From NCBI GenBank assembly GCA_964467615.1, contig CAYXRK010000195.1:1-8952 (forward strand): a stretch of DNA of 8,952 bases. Direction: 5' to 3'. Below are positions 1 to 5,749 of this stretch, one piece after another. The notes beneath the pieces are model-generated. The model saw nothing but the letters and a program-made list of their open reading frames with translations, searched no databases and was not told the DNA's origin. The DNA comes from CAYXRK01 sp964467615 (GTDB taxonomy: Bacteria; Hydrogenedentota; Hydrogenedentia; Hydrogenedentales; GCA-2746185). The position numbers and the translations under genes were made by a program. Within the stretch, counting starts at the first letter, position 1. Each line of letters starts with the position of its first letter.

Positions 1-1
1 G

Positions 2-3000
2 GATCCGGGCGGAGCATCGGTATTGCCAGACGATTTTCGCGTTGCCGTGGTTTCATGGGGGCCAAACACGCCGACAGAACCTGATCCGGACACGTTTACA
101 TTTCCCGTGCCGCCAGCTCAGCCGTCGGACGAATTCGATGTGTTTAGCGAGTTTGCCTGGGGGGCGCGCGGCGTCGGCTACATCACGTTTTTCAAACAAC
201 CGCCAACGTACTATTACATGAATGGGTTCCAAGCAGTGGCTGAGACCGACGTGAGCGGATTCAATTGGGTCCGCTCGACTGCAGCCGGGACCGCAGTGTC
301 GCCGATTATTTCCGCGGGCGAAGGTGCCACCGCTAATTTTATTGGGATACCTACAAGAGGCCGTGTGCCGCTATCAGTGCAATTTTTCAGCCAAACTCCC
401 GCGGATCGAGTCAGCGAATACCTGTGGGATTTTGGCGATGGGATCCAATCGACCGAGAGGGAGCCGACTCATACGTATCAGAACAGAGGACTTTATACTG
501 TGAGGCTGGTGGTAGTAACGGCTGACGGACGTGGTCGAATTACCGAGACAAGAAATGATTATATCGATGTGTTGACGCCTCCGTTCGTGGACTTTGTTGG
601 CGTCCCGACTCGAGGTGAAATGCAAGACATCGACGGAAGTAATGGATTGCCTGTGCGGTTCACCGATCTATCTGACGGCGGAACCGGCAACCTCGCGACG
701 AACTGGGAATGGGATTTCGGCGACGGCGATGATTTGTCGCTCGACCAGAGTCCCGCCCATATCTACCGCGCCGCAGGCACATACTCCGTCGGCTTGACCG
801 TAATTTTTGAAGACGGACAGGAAGAATCGTTCCTGCAAACTGCGTATATCGAGGTGCTTCCACCCGCAAGCGAGGGGGAAGGCGAGGGGGAAGGAGAAGG
901 GGAAGGAGAAGGGGAGGATGTGCCGACGGCGACATTGACCATCGCGGATTCGATCGGCGTTGGCGAGACGAACCGCGACGGGCACTCTTTGGTGCCGTTG
1001 ACCGACTGGATGCCGCTTTTCAGCATCAGCATGGAAGCGGACGACGAAGAGATGTTTGCGCCGAGAATCCTTAGCAGTCTGACGTACAGGATCGTTTTCG
1101 ATGCGATTGGGTCGGAAGACCGCAACTACACGGAGTTCCTCGATCCGCAGCAGTCCGATATTCTCGAGTTCGGAATGTTCCGCGATTTCTCGGACAACGA
1201 CGACGGCGACCTCGAGGGCGACTTGGATTTCAACGATCAAGTGTTGTTCACGTGGGACAACACGGGTGCGCCCGTCGGGATCCTGTCCGACCCGACGCCG
1301 GGGAATTTGACCTACGACCTGAATTTTATTGGGAACGGTTCGCCGGGCGCGCCGGAGTTCAATCTCGAGAACGGACTGAGCGGATTTCCAAATGTATTCA
1401 TCGTGGCGGTGCGCACCTCGGCCACGTGGCGGTACGGCATAGGCATGAGTTACGAGGTAACCGCGGCGCAGATGCTGCCGTTCCCGACCGACGAAGACGG
1501 GCTGCCGACTGACACGTACGAGCCGGACTTCTACGACCCGGATGACCCGGGGATTCTCGAGACGGACAATGCGTACAGCGCGAGTTTCCAGGCGTACGAC
1601 ATCAGCGATGGGTTCGATGTTCCTTTCGATCCCGATTTGGGCAACGCGTGGGTCGCACCGTTGGGATTGTACTTGCCGACCGCGGAATTTACGCGGCCTC
1701 GTTTCGACGCGGGCGCGCTGTTGTTTGACATCGCGGCGGGCGAATTGATTCATTTGCGCCAGATCCGTCCGGTCGATACGTGGGTTCCGGTCATCGGTAT
1801 CGCCCTTCATTCGAGCGGGTCTGCATTTCTCGGCGGCCACTTTGGCTTCGAGACCGGCGACGACGCGACCCTGCTTGCGGACATCCGCGAGGTAAACCTG
1901 GTGTTGACGGATATCGGGGCCAATCCGAACGGCCCGCCTGGGAACGGCGGCTTCGACCCGCGCGACGATCTCGAGGTGATGCGAGATCCCTTGCCCCAAT
2001 TCGCAGTGGAGTTTGCAGTTGGCCGGGATTATGCATTTAACGGGGCTTGGGTGTTCAAAGACTCGAATCTGAATGGAGTCTTCGATGCTCCTCAGCCGAC
2101 GAACAACGGAGTTACTTTTACCGACTTCCCACTGAGCCCAGGCGGACCATCGCCCAGGTGGGAGTATGTGCCGTTCCCGCCGGGCGGTGGCGATCCGTGG
2201 TGGAAGGTGCAGATGCAGTTTTTCGGAGGGGACAGGCGTAACTCGGATGACGATATTAGTGACACTATAGTTGTCGAAGCATTCGTGGAACCTGTACCCG
2301 TGGACATCGAAGGAAATCTGGGGGACCAGGGCGGGAGCGGCACAACGGGTGTCGATTTCGAGATTGGGATTGAGCGTTCCAACTATTTTGTCGTGGTACG
2401 GTCGGATTCGGGCCGAAACGACGTTTCGTTGGTACCGGGCGACGGCGTTGGAATGTTGCCAGGCGCGGACTTCCGGGCGTTTATCGAGCCTCGGCGAATC
2501 AACCCCGCGACGGGCGACAACGTGGGGGGCATCTTCGTTGACAGCATGAGTCCGCCGGAGGACCAGTGGCAGAACGATATCCGTTGGGGGGCGACGGAGC
2601 CTTGGTGGCCGCAGCGGACGCTGAACCAGTCGATAGCGAAGCCCGTGCGGTTCGGGGTGGAAGTCCACGATTTGGTGATGACGTATCATTCGCCAGCGGA
2701 GAAGGTCGCGTTCGCGGACATTCCGTACTTGGATTTCGACGCGGCGAAATGGCTCGATCCGTTCGGATTGATCTCGGGCCAGTTCTTGAATGGTGACGAA
2801 ATTTTCGTAACGTTTCTGCCCGTTTCGTTTACGTTGGATGTTTTCGGGACGCCGATTCATTTTAGCGATGGGCTCAGCGGGGCATCGCACCAAGCGTTTG
2901 AAACGACACCGTTCCTGCTTCCGGGGATCGACGACACGATTAACGGGCCGCGCTCGGAATTTTTCCCGGCGCAGTTGACGTTGCCGTCGTTGCCGGAGTA

Positions 3001-5749
3001 CGACACGTGGCCGGCGGCGATCGGGCAGAGCGAGTACCCGCACGTGACCGATTGGGCGTTGAGCGATCGTCAGGCGCGGCTGTTGAAACAGCGGGTGGAC
3101 GCGCGCGGCCCGCTCACGCCGATGCTGGGGATCAACATCGTGGGGACCGGCGATGCGGTAATTCAGGCGGCGGGGCCGCCGCAGACGCTTGACCGGCTGA
3201 CGGTCGCGGTATGGGGGCCGGATTTCGCGCCGACGGATCTTCGGACGCTGGATGCCGAGGGGGACACGTTGGAAAGCGGCGCGACGCTTTGGGCCGATTC
3301 GACCAACTTGACGTTGGACGGATCGTTTCTCAATTCGCCGGCGATCGATTTCGTGACGGACCCGGGGGCGCTGTTGGACTCGATAGTGTCGTTGCGGAAC
3401 TTGAGCTGGGCGTCCTTCCCCGAGCCGATTGATTTGAACGGCGATGGCCGGGCGGACGACATGGACGGCGACGGGGACGCTGACAGCGACGACTTTGCGT
3501 GGGTGTTGACGTTGACGCCGCAGACGCCAATCGTATTGCCGCCGAATGATCAGGACATCGGGACGCCGGGCAATACGCGCGGGATGGACTTGTTTTTCGT
3601 GGTAAGGACGTCGGACACGATAGCCCGGTCCGAGCAGTTCCGGGCAGTGATTCCGGCGTCGCTTCCGGGTAGGGCGGAGGGGAGTCGCGTGGCGGGCATG
3701 GCGATCACGCCGCTCGGATTGGTGTCGGCCGGCGGGTTGGAAAAGCGCAACCCGGAGGAAGGCCAGGTCCACGATTTCTATAGTCACGACATGATGGAGG
3801 CGAACATTCCGGTGCGAATCACGTCGCTTGCGACGTTGACCACGGAAATCGCGCCGAACGGCCCGGCGCTGCCGGCACTGGGCATTGATTTGTCGACGAA
3901 CCGCCCCGAAGATCTGCTGGTCCAGGGTGTGAACGGGACGGGCGGCGAGGCGGACTTTGTGGATACCACGGCGGCATGGACGCCGGACGCGTTCGCCAAT
4001 CAGTGGTTGGTGGACGGCGCGCATGTTTCGTTTCGGATTACCGGCAATTCGGCGACGCGATTGACGTTGCAGGCGGGAACGCCGGCGTCGGGCGCGTACT
4101 ATATTGTCTCGAACCCGTCGTTCCTCGAATCGATGGTGGTGGAAGTGGCGCGTTCGGCGACGACCTCCACGTTTAGTTTCTTCAACGACATGTTGCCGTT
4201 GCACGCGGACCAATCGGTCAGCGGTGTCGCGGTCTACCGGGACAACGATTTCAATCCGACGAATTCCAATGGCGTGTTCGATCCCGGTGTCGACATTCCG
4301 TTGACGTTGGACGACGCGCCCGCCTTGCTGGGCTCGCCGGGCGACCCGATTACGCGCGTGCAGTTTGTGTTTTCGTCACCGGGCACCGACGATTGGCCGG
4401 CCCCGCTCGCGGAACAACCGCTGCTGCGCCAATGGGTCCCGACGGCCTTCGGAGCAGTCCCATCGGATCCCTTCTCGGGCCCGGACTTCTTCGTTGTCGT
4501 ACGCGGGTCGGAAAATCTGGATGAAGGGGACGACTTCCGCGTGGGCGTCGTGTCGTGGGGGCCCGCTACGCCGACCGAACCCGATCCGGACACGTTTACA
4601 TCGCCCGGGCCGCCGCAGCAATCGCCCGGTGAAGCGCAGAAATTCCGGGAGTTCGCGTTCGCGACGCGCGGGTTGGGTTTCGTTACCTTCCTCGACGGAC
4701 CGGCGACGCGTTACGGCCTTCGCGGCATGACGGCGTTCAGCGAACCGGAGCCGGACGTGGTGGACTGGATTCGGACCTCGACCAGCAAGAAGGTGCAATC
4801 AAGTGTTATCGAGGCCCGCTTGCCCGTGGTCACGCCGATTACCCTGGTAATCGAGTCGGTGTCCGAATCGCTGTTGCCCTACATCATCACCGATGGTGAG
4901 CCCGTGGTCTTGGTAATCCGAGGCGAAAATTTTGGGACGCGGCCAATCGTGACGATCGGCGGATTCGACGTCGAGGTGTTGAACGCGACGAACGAAAGCA
5001 TTCAAGTGGCCGTCAGCAATAAACCGAACGTGACGCCCGCGGAACCCGTTGTCATCATCGTGCGGAACCCCAACTCGGGCCAGGAGGCGAGCAAGGAAGG
5101 CCTGCTGAGTTTGAGTAACGTTTCGCCCGACGCGGTGCAAGTGTTGGACGTTTCCCCGCGGCGCGGGCGTGATACGGTGTTCCCGGTGATGGTCAGGGGG
5201 AGCAACTTCAGCGCCGTAGATCGCGTCGAGGTTTTCTTTGGCGGCACGTTGATGCCGGTATTGTCCGTGAACGAAGATGGGACCCAAATCGAAGTCGGGT
5301 TCCCGACCGGCGGCCTAACGAACACGGGCGAGAATGACGTGATGGTGCGCAATCTTGGTCCCGACAGCCAGACGCTTGGGGAAGACACGCTTGTTGGCGG
5401 GTTTGACTTCATTGACGGACCGCTCGGCCCTTGCTTCATCGCGACGGCGGCCTACGGGACGCCGCTCGCGAGCGAAATCGATGCGTTGCGTATCTTCCGG
5501 GACGGCGTGCTTTTGGAATCGGCCGCGGGCGCGTTGTTCGTTGATGCCTACTACACGGCGAGCCCGGCGATTGCCGACGCAGTGGCGGTATCGCCGGTCG
5601 CCGCGAGCGTAGTCCGGGCATTGATTGCCGCGGTCCTACTACTACTTGAATCACCGGCCGCCGCGTCCATAATTGTGATCGCGGCCGCGGGCGTTTTCGC
5701 CGCGGCAAGCGCGCGGCGCAGACGGCGCAAGGAAGGAACGGCCGAATGA
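2..5749 (+). CDS. Giant secreted multidomain protein (PKD, repeat modules, IPT/TIG, CFI-box C-terminal tail), 5' end missing
   Basis: The frame is open to the left window edge and 1915 codons are visible. The TTG at 23 is not the true start: homology to an internal repeat shows the protein begins upstream. Domains in order: partial repeat module (29-316), two PKD domains (326-574 and 581-865, each with WDFGDG), Glu-Gly linker (872-916), four Asp/Asn-rich plus FFVVVR modules (1184-1474, 2060-2506, 3431-3670, 4241-4816), two IPT/TIG domains (4835-5119, 5135-5413), and a CFI-box tail (5432-5746) with hydrophobic stretches and a final run of five Arg. Its only visible cysteine is in the CFI box. 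The composition is acidic and rich in Asp, Pro and Gly, as in extracellular calcium-binding proteins. Inferred role: cell-surface or secreted structural/adhesive protein; no catalytic motif was recognised. It overlaps the downstream protease gene by 4 bases. Base composition and codon use in roughly the first 850 bases differ from the rest. Confidence 0.93.
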   Translation, partial: DPGGASVLPDDFRVAVVSWGPNTPTEPDPDTFTFPVPPAQPSDEFDVFSEFAWGARGVGYITFFKQPPTYYYMNGFQAVAETDVSGFNWVRSTAAGTAVSPIISAGEGATANFIGIPTRGRVPLSVQFFSQTPADRVSEYLWDFGDGIQSTEREPTHTYQNRGLYTVRLVVVTADGRGRITETRNDYIDVLTPPFVDFVGVPTRGEMQDIDGSNGLPVRFTDLSDGGTGNLATNWEWDFGDGDDLSLDQSPAHIYRAAGTYSVGLTVIFEDGQEESFLQTAYIEVLPPASEGEGEGEGEGEGEGEDVPTATLTIADSIGVGETNRDGHSLVPLTDWMPLFSISMEADDEEMFAPRILSSLTYRIVFDAIGSEDRNYTEFLDPQQSDILEFGMFRDFSDNDDGDLEGDLDFNDQVLFTWDNTGAPVGILSDPTPGNLTYDLNFIGNGSPGAPEFNLENGLSGFPNVFIVAVRTSATWRYGIGMSYEVTAAQMLPFPTDEDGLPTDTYEPDFYDPDDPGILETDNAYSASFQAYDISDGFDVPFDPDLGNAWVAPLGLYLPTAEFTRPRFDAGALLFDIAAGELIHLRQIRPVDTWVPVIGIALHSSGSAFLGGHFGFETGDDATLLADIREVNLVLTDIGANPNGPPGNGGFDPRDDLEVMRDPLPQFAVEFAVGRDYAFNGAWVFKDSNLNGVFDAPQPTNNGVTFTDFPLSPGGPSPRWEYVPFPPGGGDPWWKVQMQFFGGDRRNSDDDISDTIVVEAFVEPVPVDIEGNLGDQGGSGTTGVDFEIGIERSNYFVVVRSDSGRNDVSLVPGDGVGMLPGADFRAFIEPRRINPATGDNVGGIFVDSMSPPEDQWQNDIRWGATEPWWPQRTLNQSIAKPVRFGVEVHDLVMTYHSPAEKVAFADIPYLDFDAAKWLDPFGLISGQFLNGDEIFVTFLPVSFTLDVFGTPIHFSDGLSGASHQAFETTPFLLPGIDDTINGPRSEFFPAQLTLPSLPEYDTWPAAIGQSEYPHVTDWALSDRQARLLKQRVDARGPLTPMLGINIVGTGDAVIQAAGPPQTLDRLTVAVWGPDFAPTDLRTLDAEGDTLESGATLWADSTNLTLDGSFLNSPAIDFVTDPGALLDSIVSLRNLSWASFPEPIDLNGDGRADDMDGDGDADSDDFAWVLTLTPQTPIVLPPNDQDIGTPGNTRGMDLFFVVRTSDTIARSEQFRAVIPASLPGRAEGSRVAGMAITPLGLVSAGGLEKRNPEEGQVHDFYSHDMMEANIPVRITSLATLTTEIAPNGPALPALGIDLSTNRPEDLLVQGVNGTGGEADFVDTTAAWTPDAFANQWLVDGAHVSFRITGNSATRLTLQAGTPASGAYYIVSNPSFLESMVVEVARSATTSTFSFFNDMLPLHADQSVSGVAVYRDNDFNPTNSNGVFDPGVDIPLTLDDAPALLGSPGDPITRVQFVFSSPGTDDWPAPLAEQPLLRQWVPTAFGAVPSDPFSGPDFFVVVRGSENLDEGDDFRVGVVSWGPATPTEPDPDTFTSPGPPQQSPGEAQKFREFAFATRGLGFVTFLDGPATRYGLRGMTAFSEPEPDVVDWIRTSTSKKVQSSVIEARLPVVTPITLVIESVSESLLPYIITDGEPVVLVIRGENFGTRPIVTIGGFDVEVLNATNESIQVAVSNKPNVTPAEPVVIIVRNPNSGQEASKEGLLSLSNVSPDAVQVLDVSPRRGRDTVFPVMVRGSNFSAVDRVEVFFGGTLMPVLSVNEDGTQIEVGFPTGGLTNTGENDVMVRNLGPDSQTLGEDTLVGGFDFIDGPLGPCFIATAAYGTPLASEIDALRIFRDGVLLESAAGALFVDAYYTASPAIADAVAVSPVAASVVRALIAAVLLLLESPAAASIIVIAAAGVFAAASARRRRRKEGTAE
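29..316 (+). repeat. Repeat module copy A (partial; matches 4529-4816)
   Basis: This protein segment aligns without gaps to 4529-4816, exactly 4500 bases (1500 codons) downstream. The first 23 residues from DFRV to DTFT differ at only two positions; similarity then falls but continues to a shared aromatic-Val/Ile-Arg motif (NWVRS versus DWIRT). A 19-base stretch, gatccggacacgtttacat, is identical at 83-101 and 4583-4601. The FFVVVR half of this copy must lie upstream of the window. Function is unknown; it is likely a beta-rich extracellular module. Confidence 0.85.
326..574 (+). other. PKD domain 1
   Basis: The segment runs from ATANFIGIPTRG to YIDVL and shows the classic PKD pattern: a Pro-Leu-x-Val-x-Phe strand, WDFGDG at 425-442, then PTHTYQNRGLYTVRL. 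PKD domains are Ig-like beta sandwiches in extracellular proteins, used for adhesion or as spacers. Codon use here includes ATA, AGA, CTA and TCA, which are rare or absent through most of the rest of the gene. Confidence 0.92.
581..865 (+). other. PKD domain 2
   Basis: Starts with FVDFVGVPTRGE, close to the IGIPTRGR opening of the preceding domain, and contains WDFGDG at 710-727 followed by SPAHIYRAAGTYSVGLTV. An insert of about 20 residues (DGSNGLP, then SDGGTGNLATN) makes it longer than domain 1. The shared GxPTRG start suggests the two PKD domains arose by tandem duplication. It leads directly into the Glu-Gly linker. Confidence 0.92.
872..916 (+). repeat. Glu-Gly dipeptide repeat linker, (EG)7E
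   Basis: Fifteen codons alternate GAG/GAA with GGG/GGA/GGC. The + strand is almost pure purine here; the only pyrimidine is in one GGC codon. This gives a flexible, highly acidic linker separating the PKD pair from the repeat-rich body. Such poly-(Glu-Gly) linkers are, to my knowledge, frequent in giant proteins of Hydrogenedentota and Lentisphaerae. Mixed codons rule out a pure hexanucleotide repeat, but an imperfect 12-base unit (GAGGGGGAAGGC-like) is visible and could slip in replication. Confidence 0.9.
1184..1474 (+). repeat. Repeat module copy B: Asp/Asn-rich motif plus NVFIVAVRTS
   Basis: An Asp-rich stretch (DFSDNDDGDLEGDLDFND, from 1184) resembles a calcium-binding loop and is followed about 200 bases later by NVFIVAVRTS (from 1391) and a short strand ending SYEVTAAQM. 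It matches the later modules in order and in the VxVRxS core but is the most diverged copy, lacking a clear DFRV. Calcium binding is inferred only from the Asp/Asn pattern. Confidence 0.6.
2060..2506 (+). repeat. Repeat module copy C: DSNLNGVFD plus YFVVVRSDSG plus DFRAFIEP
   Basis: It contains DSNLNGVFDAPQ (from 2060), a Trp-rich strand region (PWWKVQMQFF), NYFVVVRSDSG (from 2381) and GADFRAFIEP (from 2462). NGVFD recurs in copy E and the FVVVR and DFR motifs recur in copies D and E, so this is the same module with a longer spacer. Probably an extracellular beta domain with a calcium-loop-like start. Confidence 0.7.
3431..3670 (+). repeat. Repeat module copy D: dockerin/EF-loop-like Asp motif plus LFFVVRTSDT plus QFRAVIPA
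   Basis: The start (3431-3496) is a double Asp-x-Asn/Asp-Gly-Asp loop: DLNGDGRADD followed directly by MDGDGDADSDDF. This is the clearest calcium-binding pattern of the protein and resembles dockerin or thrombospondin-type-3 loops. It is followed by DLFFVVRTSDT (near 3584-3616) and QFRAVIPASLPG. It is the most compact module, with only about 150 bases between the Asp motif and the FFVVR strand. Confidence 0.7.
3962..4108 (+). other. Small beta module of WT-x-NQWLV / FRITGNSATRLTL type
   Basis: The segment reads DTTAAWTPDAFANQWLV, then SFRITGNSATRLTLQ, ending GAYYIV. From memory, this pattern (D-T-x-x-W-T, W-x-V, x-I-x-x-N-x-x-x-L-T-L, Y-x-I) recurs in many large secreted bacterial proteins as a short all-beta unit. 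I know no assigned function for it. It sits between repeat copies D and E. Confidence 0.45.
4241..4816 (+). repeat. Repeat module copy E (complete): DNDFNPTNSNGVFD plus FFVVVRGS plus DFRVGVVSWGP
   Basis: This is the only module where all parts are clear: an Asp/Asn-rich loop (from 4241), a hydrophobic strand VQFVFS, the linker WVPTAFGAVPSDPFSGP, DFFVVVRGS (from 4484), DDFRVGVVSWGP (from 4529), the TPTEPDPDTFT proline loop and the closing FREFAF...RGLGFVTF...DWIRT section. The part from 4529 onward is the partner of the partial copy at the window start, so it defines the module's right boundary. About 190 residues in total. Confidence 0.75.
4835..5119 (+). other. IPT/TIG domain 1
   Basis: The pattern is an opening strand, then VVLVIRGENFGTRPIVTIGG, V-x-x-x-x-ATNESIQVAVS and a closing VVIIVRNPNSGQ strand. 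The G-x-N-F-G turn followed by VTIGG and then a T-x-x-S-I-x-V strand is the hallmark of IPT/TIG (Ig-like, plexin/transcription-factor) domains, found in bacterial surface proteins and glycan-binding enzymes. Likely a spacer or binding domain near the cell envelope. Confidence 0.8.
5135..5413 (+). other. IPT/TIG domain 2
   Basis: VQVLDVSPRRGRDTVFPVMVRGSNFSAVDRVEVFFGG, then IEVGFPTGG and NDVMVRNLGPDS, repeats the layout of domain 1 (RGxNF, V-x-x-x-GG, VxVRN-x-G). The start x-V-x-x-V-x-P-x-x-G is typical of the family. It directly precedes the CFI-box tail, so the two IPT domains form the membrane-proximal stalk. Confidence 0.78.
5432..5746 (+). other. CFI-box C-terminal sorting-type tail
   Basis: CFIATAAYGTPLASEID begins at 5432 and is followed by LRIFRDGVLLESAAGALFVDAYYTASPAIA, a hydrophobic stretch ending VLLLL, a short ESPAAA break, a second hydrophobic stretch (SIIVIAAAGVFAAA) and ARRRRRK near the end. 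This matches the CFI-box-CTERM tail I recall from secreted proteins of many environmental bacteria. The order of conserved Cys motif, membrane segment and basic end suggests envelope sorting or processing. The processing enzyme is not known to me, and no candidate is in the window. The Cys is the only one in the visible protein. Confidence 0.85.
5729..5737 (+). promoter_or_regulatory. Ribosome binding site of the protease gene
   Basis: The purine run AAGGAAGGA ends 8 bases before the ATG at 5746 and lies inside the last codons of the upstream gene. With the ATGA stop/start overlap it supports translational coupling and fixes the start of the second gene. Confidence 0.7.

Noticed and set aside
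1..6. GGATCC (BamHI site) at the exact window start, hinting at a clone end
   Set aside because: The frame is open across it with a reasonable sequence, and a six-base site can occur by chance; it also overlaps the GGATCC type found at 441.
23..25. TTG as start of the giant protein
   Set aside because: The frame is open upstream to the window edge, and the module starting here is the second half of a repeat whose first half must be upstream.
668..4213. Reverse-strand open frame of 1181 codons
   Set aside because: It is codon-aligned with the real gene, Arg-rich, lacks domains, and is fully explained by the missing TTA/CTA/TCA codons of the sense frame.
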